NCBI GenBank assembly: GCA_946894095.1
Contig: OX335651.1
Location: 580,501 to 644,500, forward strand
Length of the DNA stretch: 64,000 nucleotides
Reading direction: 5' to 3'
From: Incurvaria masculella
Taxonomy: Eukaryota > Arthropoda > Insecta > Lepidoptera > Incurvariidae
This document shows positions 48,561 to 60,414 of the stretch, piece by piece (the stretch's first letter is position 1; each line of letters begins with the position of its first letter). Below the pieces are notes generated by a model. It worked only from the letters and a program-made list of their open reading frames with translations, was not told where the DNA came from and searched no databases. The position numbers and the translations under genes were made by a program.

Positions 48561-49905
48561 GAGGTGTGCCATCCAGCGCGAATACTACGAGACCCGCTGT
48601 CGCCAATTTCATAAAACTACTAACCCAAATAAAACGTACACATCACACGAAAGTATAGTATAACTGGAGGTTCAGTACCGTCGTCGTCTCTTTCGATGTC
48701 GCTACCGTCATACCATATTCACAAGGTGCAATAAATATTTTTTTCACTTGGTACCTCTTTTAATAGCGTTTTTCAGCATCAATTTGCTTCGATTTTCCCT
48801 CCATCTCGTGTGTTTCTTAACGGTTAAGGTTTCAAAAAAAAAGACATTCATGCAACCTTAAATTTTGCGCTATTCGATCATTCTATTCTCCTACTAGTTT
48901 ACAAAAACCTAGTTGCATTAAGATTCAATGTCGATGTAGCGTTATCACGATAGACTCGGGAACAGGTTAACATGTTTTAATGCGGTGTTCTCCTAATATT
49001 TAATCATTCAATTTAGTTTCCACTAAGAACATTAGTCAAAATTCCGACAGAAACGTTGAGCTAAGCATGTAAATATTTGTTTTATTTGGCCATCATATAA
49101 CGTGTGTTCTTTTCTGAATTATAAAAAAAAGGGACACCTAAAGCCTAGAAGTAGTTTTTCAATAAAATATTCATTGTTTTACATAGCTACTATGAAAGGT
49201 CCTACTCTATTTTTTAACAAAGCGTAGAGATTTTTGAGCCACCCCCTTTCCCCGGTAATACAATGAGGTTAGCGAGATTGTCAGTCTGAAAGTATCTTAA
49301 ATGGGTGCACTTAACTCATTATGGGTTCTTCTTTCGGCGTGACGTTGGCTCGGAAAGAAGAAAAGTTGCAACATTTTTTTTATTTCTCTGATAAAAAAGA
49401 AATATGTGTGCCATTCAGCGCGCCGACTATGAGACCAGCTGTCTCTAATTTTCCAAACATAGTCGCAAACGTACTGTTTAGTTTGTCTTGGTGGGAACTT
49501 GTTGTTGTTTAATTGTTTATTCATAGGCAGTACACTGCATTCGGATTTGTCAAATTTTATCATTTTACAGTTCAACGAAACACAGCGAAAAATAGCTTTA
49601 TTTCTTAAAATGCTTTAATTGGTGAATTTGTTCAACGTCCACTTTTTGCTTAATACCATATATTTAATTCAGAAGAAAATATGTCGAGAATGATGCAATG
49701 AAAAAATAAAAATGTATGGAATATTAATCTCACTTTAAAAGGAACAAAAAATAACGACTCCGAGTGTGGAATATGCATCTAATGGAGGAAATAAAGAAAC
49801 TGATTTACCTACTCGATCGTATACGTGGAAATCACAATAAATAATGTCTTCCAACCTTACCATAAAAAGCCTTTTTTTATTCCTTGTAAGTATTGCTGAT
49901 ATCTG
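48561..49905. other. Unassigned, AT-rich, with a dispersed motif
   Basis: 48565-48665 and 49400-49460 carry the GTGCCATCCAGCGCG motif also near 41280. The remainder has no recognisable feature. Confidence 0.3.
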
Positions 49906-50427
49906 AGCGGGACTAACTCATTCGCGGGCACGGTACAAAACCGTGCTATTGCGCTCTGGGACCTTCTGCTTCAAAGAAAAAGACAGGCTCCGTGATGAGG
50001 CGGATGCAACATGTCCACAAAAAAGATAATGTGCATAGTGTATGATTTGGTAAGATTTACGAAAATTTTAATTACAAAACGACTTCTAGCTAAAAGTAAA
50101 CCACGACCGCTGTAGACAAAAATATAACAAAAAATCAATTGATTATAAATTTTCATGAAACAAGCTATGTCTGATGATCTTTTTAAGATGTATAGATTTT
50201 ATCGTTGAATAATCCACCTCCAAAGTTTTGTATAAAACACGCGAAAAATTCGAACTTTCAGACCTCATAACTTAGAAACCAAACACAATTGTACAATGCC
50301 AACGGTCATCAGACATCTAGTTCGAATAAATAAAGCTATTTTGAGAAAAATGTTGGATCTCTGACAAGAAATATGGGCGTGATCATCTTTCCCCGTTTGT
50401 ATGGGGAGTTGAGCGGGATGGCCCACC
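49906..50427 (+). mobile_element. TTAA MITE, left end lost
   Basis: Starts inside the left terminus (GCGGGACTAACTCATTCGCG) and ends GGGATGGCCCACC before TCAA, a changed TTAA. Otherwise collinear with 8212-8753. Confidence 0.85.
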
Positions 50428-50879
50428 TCAATATTCAAAATGTTTCCTAAAACCAATATTTAGGAACTTGCCCACATTTTTGGATTGTTTAAAAAACCAA
50501 TCAATCCACCCGATGATAACTCGGAAGCCAAAAAGAAAATTTAGATAACTTAATCTAACAAAACCTACGATCATGCGACAAATCCTATTATACCGACGTA
50601 TCATGCATATATGGCACACGTCATTATAATATGATATTGCTGAGATACTGACAAACATTTCACCGGAACCCAGAGGAACCTTCACATTTGTGGTATTTTA
50701 GGGATTCAGAAACGAAAACGTCAAGGAAAAGACAAACAATAGGTGGAACTCGCGGCATAATCTCGCAAAGTGCGCAAACAGCGGAGCGCACACGATGCGT
50801 GGTGCGCGTCTTGCGTCGAGCTTGTAGCGAGTACTGCAGAGAAACAAACATCCTCCACACAAGAGTCCGACTCAAAATG
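50428..50879. other. Unassigned sequence
   Basis: Nothing recognised. Confidence 0.3.
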
Positions 50880-51175
50880 TGAAAACCGGCAAGTGCGAGT
50901 CGGACTCGTACACGAAGGGTTCCGTACCATCGTACAAGATTTAACACGAAAAAATCAGGTTTTATGCATGGGGGCCCCATTTAATTTTCATTATTTTGAA
51001 ATTTTACTTTTAATTTGTTGTTATAGCGGCAAAATAAATATACAATCTGTGAAAAATTCAGCTGCCTACCTATTACGGTTCATGAGATACAGCCCTGTGA
51101 CAGACGGACGGACGGACAGCGGAGGCTTAATAATAGGGTTTTGTTGGCAGCCCTTGGGTATGGAACCTTAAAAAG
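50880..51175 (+). repeat. CCGTACC/(GACG)n repeat
   Basis: AACCGGCAAGTGCGAGTCGG, GGGTTCCGTACCATCGTAC, AAAATAAATATACAATCTGTG, (GACG)3 and a diverged end GGGTATGGAACCTTAAAAAG. Confidence 0.88.
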
Positions 51176-51390
51176 CGTCCATTTAAAAAAATATTTAAAA
51201 AAATAGTCAACCTTTATCTAAAATCTTCAAATTTAGCTTTAAAGAAATCCAAACATAAATTTACATTAAAATAAATTTGTCTCGAGAACAGTTTTTTGTC
51301 AACGAAATGAATCTAAAAATATATATTTGAATGTAATCGTAGCTTTTTTCTTTTGTTTTGTTATTCAACGTTTCTACAGCGCGGGATATA

Positions 51391-51705
51391 AAAACCGGCC
51401 AAGTGCGAGTCGGACTCGCACACGAAGGGTTCCGTACCATCGTAAAAAAAAACACGTTTTTTGTATGGGAGCCCCCTTTAATTTTCATTATTTTTAATCT
51501 TACCTATTTGTTGTTGTAGCGGCAAAATAAATACACACTCTGTGAAAATTTCAGCTGTCTACCTGTTACGGTTACTGAGATACAGCCCTGTGGCAGACGG
51601 ACGGACGGACGGACGGACGGACGGACGGACGGACGGACGGACGGACAGCGGAGGCTTAGTAATAGGGTTCCGTTTTCACCCTTTGGGTATGGAACCCTAA
51701 AAACA
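51391..51705 (+). repeat. CCGTACC repeat with longest (GACG)n run
   Basis: Full copy with a (GACG) run of about 13 units at 51597-51648, the longest in the window. Ends GGGTATGGAACCCTAAAAAC. A 215-bp AT-rich spacer separates it from the previous copy in the same orientation. Confidence 0.9.
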
Positions 51706-52290
51706 TATTTTCCACAAAAAATTTTTTGAGTTATTGACTTTGTCTCTAGAAGGCGCCATATTCATTTGAATGTGTGTTGTTAGCCTCGGTAGCTCAGTGG
51801 ACTTTCGGACCGAACACGATGTTATAATGCCAATGGTCAATAAACCAGATGGTTTATGACCATAACTTACAAATAAAGCTGTTATATTATAAGTTCCCGT
51901 CCGTCAAGAAATTCCAACGGGAGATGAGCGAGATGATAATAAAATAATTATTAGAATAAATAAACGGAAAGTCTAAATGGGATAGAAAGTTATTTAACCG
52001 TTATTATTTTACTCTGAATACATTTAGCAAGTAAGTTGGCAGTAAAAAGCAAGTTGGTATGACTAGAGTCAATGAAACCCTACAAGAGAGAGACTATATG
52101 AATGCAAGGGTCACGAAACAAGTACATAATTGAACAGGTAGACCGACAAACTCTTGTGAATTTTTCATTTTGCTGCCGTGCCATTGAATAAACAACATTG
52201 CTAACTATTATAAAATTCAACGTTACGTGTCCGTCTGTCCATCTGCTTGTCCGATTAAACTTCAGTACCAAATAAAAGATTTAATCAAAG
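51706..52290. other. Unassigned; tiny SINE-head fragment
   Basis: TAGCCTCGGTAGCTCAGTGG at 51781-51800 matches the first 20 nt of the SINE head, then homology stops. Nothing else recognised. Confidence 0.35.
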
Positions 52291-52294
52291 TTGT

Positions 52295-52670
52295 CAGCAT
52301 CGGTAGCTTAGTGTGCGACGCCTTGCGAATCAATAAGCGGGGGAAGCACCCTGAGCGCGGTTTGTTTCTGGATGGGTGACCATTTTCACCTGTTGAGGTT
52401 GGCCGTGGTTCGGATTCCACGTTAAACTGTAGGTCCTCTTGCTTACTTACTAGGTGGTAGGGTTAATTCCGCCCGGGTTGGTACCATCGCATTGAATGAA
52501 CGATGGTCGAAGCGGCAAAAAAAATTGTCCGTGTTTTCCATCCAGTTAAATGTAGCCGAGCAATATAAGGAAGTTCCTGGCATGGCACCTAGTTCCCAAG
52601 TAGTGTTTAAGGCTAATATCTGACGGTCAGTTCGGTTTTAGCCATCCACGTCCAGTTAAATAAAAAAGTC
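52295..52670 (+). mobile_element. SINE with 5S-rRNA-like head, full length
   Basis: GCATCGGTAGCTTAGTGTGC, TTTCTGGATGGGTGACCATT, CCGTGGTTCGGATTCCACG, full body, GCCATCCACGTCCAGTTAAA and an A-run. The 5S part has the diverged AAGCACCCTGAGCGCG form shared with 13718-14062, so at least two head subfamilies exist. Confidence 0.88.
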
Positions 52671-52751
52671 TGGATTTAATAAGCTTTCTATGTAAAGCTT
52701 GACTCTAGGGTAGTTACAAACTCCTAACTACCATGAGGGTTTACAATGAGG

Positions 52752-53100
52752 TTAAAATTGAGAGATACCCAGCGTCATGATATTAAGCCGCCTAAAACAC
52801 CAGAACGAATTAGGTGCCATGCTATGAGCACGACTGCTGGTTGAAAAACGGACAATTTTGATTGGCGCTTGGACCATATTTTCATCCAATGCGATGGCAG
52901 AGATCCGGGCTGAACCTAGTAATGGAAAGGACGTACAGTTTTAAATGGATTCCGAGCCATAAAACACCTCGCATTCGGGACTAAATTCACTTATCCAACT
53001 CAGAAAGCGAAATAAAGTGGTGCACAAACGGGGCGGGCAACAAGGCTATGCTCCCTTGTATGGAAAGCCAGTCCTCGCGCCCCTGAGCTACGTGCTGATC
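52752..53100 (-). mobile_element. SINE with tRNA-like head, diverged
   Basis: Minus strand head AGCTCAGGGGCGCGAGGACT, an AACTCAGAAAG-type linker, body (GATGAAAATATGGTCC) and tail. The B-box region is degraded. Confidence 0.7.
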
Positions 53101-53174
53101 AGTGAGTGCGACTGACTCCGACGAAAGCAGCCAGTCTCATATTTAACAGACACACACATCAGTAGCCTACAGCT

Positions 53175-53425
53175 GCATGACGCTGTCCCTCCGTCCCCTT
53201 TCTTCGCTCAACGTGGAACAGGGAGAAAATGCAAAAATTCACAGTAGACATTCCGAAAATAAGAACCCACCGATCCTCTAGATCCTTTATCTATATGGTC
53301 GGTAAACAATAGAGTGAGCTCCCTTCCGAGGTATTTCCTCCAAAGTACAATCTGGGGTCCTTCAAAAATCGTGTGAATAAGCACCTGCCATGGTTTTCGC
53401 CGCCAAATCGCGGATATACCATGGG
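53175..53425 (+). pseudogene. LINE ORF2 3'-end fragment
   Basis: CTGTCCCTCCGTCCCCTTTC, GATCCTCTAGATCCTTTATC, then TTTCCTCCAAAGTACAATCT translating as FPPKYNLGSFKNRVNKHLP, the conserved end of this LINE ORF2. No intact frame upstream. Confidence 0.72.
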
Positions 53426-54165
53426 TCCTCAAGCAACTTTATAGGTCCTGGCGTACGCCATATGCTGCGCTTTACCAGTCACAAGCGCATCAACGTACCT
53501 CAATCTTGCGGATGCATGCAAAATTAGTATAAAGCAATTTACGGGAAACATGGGGCCAGGGGGCAGGGGCGGACCAACCACGAAGACGAGTCAGCGGGGA
53601 GCAATAAATCGATTGCCATGAGGCTATAAATTTTATGGGCCAATAGTCCATTACAATATTAGGGGAATGTATTGTACTTTCATAACGAAGTAAAACAGTT
53701 TTTCGTTGACAATATTATGATTTCAAACTATGTATGAGGGTGTGTATGCATGTGGCACAAAAAACAAACCGTGTGTAGTAATTTACATTATGCATGATAC
53801 GTTCCAAAATGAGTCATAGTGAAACGCAGGGTTGATCAACTCACCCCTTATTATGCGCCTCGAACCGGAATGGCGAAAACGTTCTGTAGGATACCCCCAC
53901 TGTCGTCGTGACAACATGTATGTGCGCGAGATAATTGTATGGGTGCCACGGATGGTACCAACCATACGGATGGTCCGTGATGGGTACCAAGAAAGCCTCA
54001 CTCAATATGGGAATCCAACGAATGAACCATACTGACCGACAGAATCCTCAGAAGATTTTTTTTTTGTAGGCCATGCTAGGTGGCATATCTCGCATCTTCT
54101 TCCTTTTTATCTGAGGACAGATACTCCAGGAACTTTAGCCTTAAATCAGCACTTATAAAAACATT
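53426..54165. other. Unassigned sequence
   Basis: No gene or repeat copy recognised; opposed 60-70-codon frames at 53780-54035 carry no motif. Confidence 0.3.
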
Positions 54166-54972
54166 AAATCCGAAATGCATTTTTTTTCTCATAAACGTAG
54201 TATTTCATGTAGACGTGTGTACATTAAGTTTGCAACATTTTGGGGGGTCCGGAAGATAGAAAATAAAAAATTTGATCTATATGTTTAAAAAATGATATCT
54301 CGTAAACAAATATTTTGAAATGTTATTTAAAAATGTTATATGTTAGCTAATTTTAGGTGTAATATTACTGTGAATTTGCAACAATTTCTTATTTACGGAA
54401 CTGTGTAAATATATTTTTTTTGTACTATTTTTATAATATCTGCAAAGCAAATAATGAAAAATCTATTTTATTTTCTGAAATTGGAAACTGACCGTAAACT
54501 CTATATTCTGTGAAATTTGTAAAATGTTGCAAATATTAGAAGCACATGTTTTTTTTTCATTTATAATTTTTACATTCACACAAAAGCTAAACAAAAATTC
54601 GAAATACGTATAAAATCGTTCGTTGCATAGTTTTTAAAGAATTTAATTTTGTTTTACATATTCTAGAAAGAAATATAGCAATAGCAAGTTAGGTTCGCGG
54701 CACAGTTTTTTTTTAGTAAAAACTTTTTTTTAAATACATTTCCGTAATTACAAAATTGTTGCAAATTCACAGTTACATTACACCTTAAAAGACTTAACAT
54801 ATATTTTTTTTTAATACCGTTTCTAAATATTTGTTTAGGAGATATATATTTTTTAATACATTTAAAAAAAAAAATTCTATCTTCCGGGCCCCGCTAAATG
54901 TTGCAAACTTAATGTAAGCATATGAACATGAAATTATATATTTCTGAGAAAAAAAAAACATTTCGGATTTCA
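54166..54972. mobile_element. AT-rich fold-back element (~260-bp arms)
   Basis: Left arm 54166 to about 54430 and right arm about 54715-54972 are diverged reverse complements: AAATCCGAAATG / CATTTCGGATTT at the tips, ACATTAAGTTTGCAACAT / ATGTTGCAAACTTAATGT, GAAGATAGAA / TTCTATCTTC and CACAGTTACATTACACC in the inner part. No ORF and no obvious target duplication. Confidence 0.8.
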
Positions 54973-55734
54973 TGTGCTTCTCAAACCGTATCTATCCCGG
55001 TCTAAGAACAAAACAAAACCGTCGCCAAAGGATCGTTTGCCGCCACGTGTATCTGCCCGTACCGTACGTACGGGGTAACCATGGTAAATTTAGACGACGA
55101 GCGAAAAGGAAAGTGAATGAATAAATCCGACGTTTAGTTGCATTTCGTACATACCGTGCTAACTGTCAAACAACGTGTTATTCGGCCAAGTCAACTGACT
55201 TTTGCCAGTTAGCATGGTACGAAATGCCACTAAACTTTCCAATGTATCACTCACTTGCTTGTTCGCCCGGCGAGTTGATTTACCATGATAACCCCCAGGA
55301 GAACAGCAGTGCAGGCGAGGTGGAACGAATGCTAAACACAGATTCGAAAATCGTTATGCAGAGCGACGCAAAGCGACACGTACCCAAGCAAGGGAGACGA
55401 TGATTGCAATAGGAGACCATTTGGGTAGGGCAATTCGACGGACGCCATGTCCTTTTATAGCTCAGTGGGCATGCCAAGGCACGCGGCGCGAAGGCCGCGG
55501 TGTTAGCCACCGACGAAGCGGAGACGTGGACGCATGATGTCCCGTTTTAGAATGCTATCTACTTTCACTGAGATCGGCCGTCGGCGTGCGATACGGCAAC
55601 GAACGGCGCGGCGGTCTCCGGCTTGCGGAGAAAATCTGGAGTCGAAAGTGGACGTTGGCGATGCATTCGTAATTTTTTTTCTGTCACAATCCACTGGCGG
55701 CAGTTGGCGTACGGTGGGACCTCGCATAAGAGGT
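54973..55734. other. Unassigned with a shared repeat piece
   Basis: 55140-55290 (TTAGCATGGTACGAAATGCC, CGGCGAGTTGATTTACC) matches 23150-23280. 55450-55700 is GC-rich with overlapping short frames, none convincing. Confidence 0.35.
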
Positions 55735-55915
55735 GCCCAAAGACGCCCATGGGCTTTCGAACTTTCAGCGGGGCTGCGAAAACAGTGCCGGCCGGCCAGG
55801 TGCTTCTTCACGCCATGTTTGAAGGACCCCAGGTTGTACTTTGGGGTAAATACCTCGGCAGGGGGTCGATTCCATTCTTTACGGACCCCATAAAGGATCT
55901 AAAGGATCGGTTAAA
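55735..55915 (-). pseudogene. LINE 3'-end fragment (reverse)
   Basis: In reverse: GATCCTTTATGGGGTCCGTA, TTTACCCCAAAGTACAACCT, GTGAAGAAGCACCTGGCCGG and AAGCCCATGGGCG. Same LINE end as 27690-27840. Confidence 0.72.
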
Positions 55916-56119
55916 TCAACCATTCATTAGTACATACATAGGTAGATATACCACTTGAATCATTTTCGTAACGAAAATTTGAAAGTGCACATTTAAAATG
56001 CATGCTTTTGGAGGTATGTGGCCGGCAGCGTTATCCTAAAATCTCGATCGACCACATATGAAACGCGTGAAAACGCGGTATAACGGCAGAAAGGGCTTGT
56101 ATCGGCCAAAGGTAAATAT

Positions 56120-56465
56120 CAGAGCCCGTAGTCCCAATTGTCACCTTAATGGGCGTTTACGCCAAACCGATCGACTGGCGTTTTCAAATGTATGGGGAAA
56201 TTAAGAGCGCCCGCAGTGGGTGTTAAGGGAACTAACATTTGCGAGTCCGAGTTTGATTTGACAGCTTACTCACCGTTGGGTCGGCGTATTTACGTTGACG
56301 TTTACGCCGACTCCGCGTTTTCATACAAATCGGAAGTCCGAGTTTGACTTTGACAGCTTGAAAAAGTAATACCACAAAATAAGTAGTAAACATTTGTATG
56401 GGGTTTACGTAACTTCGAAGTTCCGTGAACGCCAATTTAGGTGAGAACTCAAACTGACCACTCAG
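56120..56465. mobile_element. CAGAG-type MITE, full-length copy
   Basis: 346 bp: CAGAGCCCGTAGTCCCAATT at the left, GAACTCAAACTGACCACTCAG at the right, inverted and imperfect, with TAT on each side (56117-56119, 56466-56468). Inside are AAACCGATCGACTGGCG and repeated TTGACAGCTT motifs. No ORF. The related copy at 62096-62452 also has a 3-bp flank match. Confidence 0.8.
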
Positions 56466-56468
56466 TAT

Positions 56469-57594
56469 ACGATAAAACATATGCATCTAGAGTTCACGGC
56501 TTTAATCAGAGATACATAAATGGGAATGTATTATTTCTTAGCGTTTCATAGTTTCCACGTACGACGAACGTTCTATACGAACCCTCACAATAAGTATCTT
56601 CGTCCGTCCGTATGTCACTCACTGCCTTCCCTCTCTTCTACATATTGCGATGGTTTGTGGTGAAATTTTAGAAGTGTGACAAGATGGTGTTGCGTATCAG
56701 GAGCCCTACTACGCACGCTATCGAGTACGCGCTGTCGAGAAAACGATATCGCCTGTCAAACATATTGCATGCGGTATTGCGAGCTCTTTCGATACCAACT
56801 GTCAAAAGCATACAATATTTTTGACGGGCGATTCGGGCCAGTTGTGATAAGAAACCTCGCTTCTTTTCTAAAACGGGCAGGGCCCGCAGCGGTGTGCCAG
56901 GAGCACTGGGAGGGGTAAAACTTCGCTGGCTGTCACTCGCTTCGCTGCCCCGAAGAATGTTCAGTTAGATCTGATATGAACGGTAACAGCTGGCCTCCGG
57001 CGGGCGGGTGGTCGCCGAGTTAACGACATGCAACTCTATTGCAAATTACGGAGGGGTGATGTTGACTATGTATCTGATTACATAAATAAGGGTGTGTGCA
57101 TGTGAGTAATGCCACGACGTGTTCTACGATGTGTATGAGCATACATTATATAAATACATTGATAGAGAGCAGGAGTGAGTCAAGGCAGCGCTACATATAG
57201 ACTAGGAGGTCGCGACAAAAATGGTAACGATAACGTAAACGGCTGAAACTGGGTTCACGGGATAAAGAGCAACCGTTTGATGCTAAATGTGTCAGTCTGC
57301 CTGTTCCAAGTAGTTGCGTTACGTAGATAAGGTGCCTGAAAAAGTAGTTATGGTGACAAAAAATATATATGATATGGTAAATGGATGCAAATGACGAAAC
57401 ATAAAAGTAGCAGTACATACATGCTTAGCAATGCAAAAACTGAACAAATCTTTGGTTTCATTTCGTAGTTATAAGCGATTTAGGTTACAAATATAACTTT
57501 AGGTATGACCAAAAATGACGTGACCTCCTGGAATAATATAACTTCAGGGCTAACAATAGTTTGTTGCCCTATAAAATCCTTATCAATTTACATT
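56469..57594. other. Unassigned sequence
   Basis: An 80-codon frame at 56676-56918 has no known motif. No repeat copy recognised. Confidence 0.3.
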
Positions 57595-57880
57595 TTGGCT
57601 GATACCACACAACTAGCGTTATGATATTAACCCAATACACCACATTCCCGAAGGAATTAGATGCCATGCCAGGACCTTCCCTTTATGAGCACGGCTACAT
57701 TGAACTGGATGGAAAACACGGACAATTTTTCATTGCCGCTTCGACCATCTTTTCATCCAATGCGATGGTACCAAGCTGGGCTGGTTTAAACCCTACCACC
57801 TAGTAGGGGAAGATGACCTACAGTTTTACATGGATTCCGAACTATGGAGCAGCTCGCATTCGAGAAAAGCACTTATCAAA
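57595..57880 (-). mobile_element. SINE, tRNA-type, head missing
   Basis: Minus-strand linker TGCGAGCTGCTCCATAGTTC, GGAATCCATGTAAAACTGT, body, and tail ending at GTATCAGCC. The tRNA-like head is absent. Confidence 0.8.
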
Positions 57881-58235
57881 CTCAGAAAGATTCAGATAGC
57901 AAAGAACAGAAAGAAAATCTTGAAAAGAATGAGTTGTCGTGAACGTGGGGAACCGTTTGCAGATTTTTAGTCACTAATTTCATTAATTTATTTATGATTA
58001 AAATAAGTTCTATCAAAATATATAATAACCAGAAACTTTGTAAAAATAAACAGCAAGTGACATTAGTGAATGTTGTGCTAGCGTCACGACCTGCCCCGGA
58101 GCGGACTTACAGGAAAGGCTCAATTTAGAGCGAAGATTGAGCGGGGAATCACGTTTCGGAACAAGGGTACTTTATTATTAAGATGGACCCTTAGGCAATG
58201 CGCTCCATACAAATGTATGGTTGGACACCATTTCA
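57881..58235. other. Unassigned AT-rich sequence
   Basis: Nothing recognised. Confidence 0.3.
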
Positions 58236-58277
58236 AAACCAATCTGTGGATTCCGTTGAGAATCCACAGATTGGTTT
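58236..58277. repeat. Perfect 18-bp-stem hairpin
   Basis: AAACCAATCTGTGGATTC at 58236-58253 and its exact reverse at 58260-58277, loop CGTTGA. It is not followed by a T-run and lies in no recognised gene. Confidence 0.85.
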
Positions 58278-58471
58278 CAGACAGATTGAGTAGAATACAC
58301 ATACATGAGTATTCTAATCAATCCGTCTGCATTTTAAAAAATCGGTTAAGTAAATTGTAGCAAAACCAATATTTAAAAAATATATTATTTTTGAGTTTCA
58401 GCGACATCTACATTTGAAGCATTGTAATCAGAGTTTGACAATAATCTGAAAAGTTTTTGGTCGTAACATTC

Positions 58472-58545
58472 ATAGAAGCAGGATTCGAACCTGCGCCCTT
58501 TGGATTACATGACCACCGCTCTAAACAACTGAGCTATCCCGACAA
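58472..58545 (-). repeat. tRNA-like sequence, probably a SINE head
   Basis: Minus strand: GTCGGGATAGCTCAGTTGTT (A box), then GCAGGTTCGAATCCTGC, a perfect T-arm with B box. The acceptor stem pairs poorly (about four of seven, counting G-T) and the anticodon loop CATGTAA lacks the usual T before the anticodon (which would be TGT, threonine). This argues against a working tRNA gene and for a tRNA-derived SINE or relic. Confidence 0.55.
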
Positions 58546-58701
58546 TTAAGTCAGTAATTGAAGGGATTCTGAAAGGGGTGTACTGAAAACTAACTTAGCA
58601 GCGCGAGCTGCGTACCGGCTGAGTGCATACCTATTTAGCGCAGCACTTACGAATAATTAACCATTTTAAACATCTTTATGCATGTTTTTATGTAATAAGT
58701 T

Positions 58702-58830
58702 TCTCTTTTTTATTATGTCTTGTTTATTGTTGTTTTTATGTGTATTGTTGTTATGCGCTGAATAAACGATTTGATTTGATTTGATTTGATATATTACATC
58801 AGTAATATATGTAGTATCTGCTATACCCAA
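58702..58830 (+). repeat. LINE tail repeat with (GATTT)n, copy A
   Basis: TCTCTTTTTTATTATGTCTT ... ATGCGCTGAATAAACGATTT followed by GATTT units, then 40 bp (ATATTACATCAGTAATATAT...). The same 129 bp occur without visible change at 60193-60321 inside the Helitron. The ATAAACGATTTGATTT pattern is a typical LINE 3' end. Confidence 0.8.
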
Positions 58831-59324
58831 AATTGGGTATTTATTTCCTCCTGGCGCCAAACAAATGATGTAACTTTTATCAAAAATATTTTTTTCTGGG
58901 AAAATGTCCTCGCCCACTAAGCGGGGCCCCGGTTGGGGAACGCTGCATTGGAGTGAGGGTTTTTTGGTACTTAGGTAGTTTCATACACTGAAAAGTAAAT
59001 TTACAAATCATAATTCAATAATCTTACAGTCATCTCTTGAAGTATGTGTCAAAATGCATATAACAATTAAATTTAAATTTGACCCAGGCGCGGCGTGTGT
59101 ATTTAGGTAGTAGAAAGCTAAAACCTAGGGGTACAACTCTGCATATTGAAGACCACATTTATGTTCTCCGTGTGGACCTTCAGACGCCACATGAGGGTGA
59201 AGCACAGCTCGTCTCATAAAATCTGCGAGTCCGCAATAGGCCACGCCTGTATTTCATCCTTGACAAAAAAAATCTGCTCTACAAGGCGCAGATAAGATTG
59301 GTGGAGTATTGATGACATCTCTGG
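58831..59324. other. Unassigned sequence
   Basis: Nothing recognised, apart from 59250-59324 which may be the start of the following LINE fragment. Confidence 0.3.
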
Positions 59325-59483
59325 AACGGTTCATCAACATTCCTTTCTACATTCCCAAAACAAGAACTAACCCATCCTATAGATCTTTTATTTAGAGAGT
59401 CGGCAAACTGTAAAAAGGTTTTTCTCTTAAAGTAAAGCCAGGGGCCAAACATGGTGTGAAGAAGCACTTGACCGGGTGGCATA
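59325..59483 (+). pseudogene. LINE 3'-end fragment, target of a SINE
   Basis: ATTCCCAAAACAAGAACTAA, ATAGATCTTTTATTTAGAG and AAACATGGTGTGAAGAAGCA match the LINE end at 27660-27790. A SINE poly-A (T-run) starts right after. Confidence 0.72.
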
Positions 59484-60192
59484 TTTTTTTTTATGCGACC
59501 TGACATGCATGGCTAATCTATATCTATACTAATATAATAAAGCTGAAGAGTTTGTTTGTTTTTTTGTTTGAACGCCCTAATCTCTGGAACTACCAGTCAG
59601 GTTTGAAAACATATTTTTACATTCGATAGCCTAATTCTTAAGGAAGGCTTTAAGCTATTGAACATCACGTAACGACCCTTAGGAGCCGTGCAAAAAGAAA
59701 AATAGTCAGATACGAAATGATAGCGCGGCGAGGGCCGAGACGGCGGCGGTGGCCACCCGACGAGGACCGAGTATTGCCGAGAAGAGCCGAAGGTACCACG
59801 CGCGAGCGCGCGAAGCGGCTACCAGCGTTGCCGATAACCACAATTGCCCAAAAACGTTCCTAGGATTCCCGGAATTCCGTAAAAATCCGGAATAGGAACG
59901 AAATTGTCAATTCGAATGAGCAAAATAAAAGTTCGTGCAGTCGACGGCCGTCCGAACAACTTTCGGGAGAAGATGAAATCCAAAGTCCCCGATTGCTTCA
60001 AGCGATCGGCAATGCTGCCCGCGCCCCTCGCCAGTCGCCGTCGGCTTCTCGCGATTGCTAACGATAGACGCGGTTGCAGAGATCATCGCTCCGTGGTCGT
60101 GTGGTACACGGATTAGTATGAGGTTTTTTACGTAAATTGTTTGTATTGTTTCTACCAACCCGCGCGGTATGCTAACTTAGCAATTAGCCGTG

Positions 60193-60321
60193 TCTCTTTT
60201 TTATTATGTCTTGTTTATTGTTGTTTTTATGTGTATTGTTGTTATGCGCTGAATAAACGATTTGATTTGATTTGATTTGATATATTACATCAGTAATATA
60301 TGTAGTATCTGCTATACCCAA
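60193..60321 (+). repeat. LINE tail repeat, copy B, inside the Helitron
   Basis: Same 129 bp as 58702-58830, including the non-LINE 3' flank TATCTGCTATACCCAA. Confidence 0.85.
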
Positions 60322-60414
60322 GACACACATTAGTTTAGGCTTTTAAGGTTGATTGTTTAAAGGCGTATTGTTAAGATATTACGGTTTCAGTTGAACGGTT
60401 TCTTATTTTTTGTT

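Noticed and set aside
58472..58545. Functional tRNA gene on the minus strand
   Set aside because: The T-arm and A/B boxes are good, but the acceptor stem pairs poorly and the anticodon loop lacks the conserved T33; more likely a SINE head or relic.
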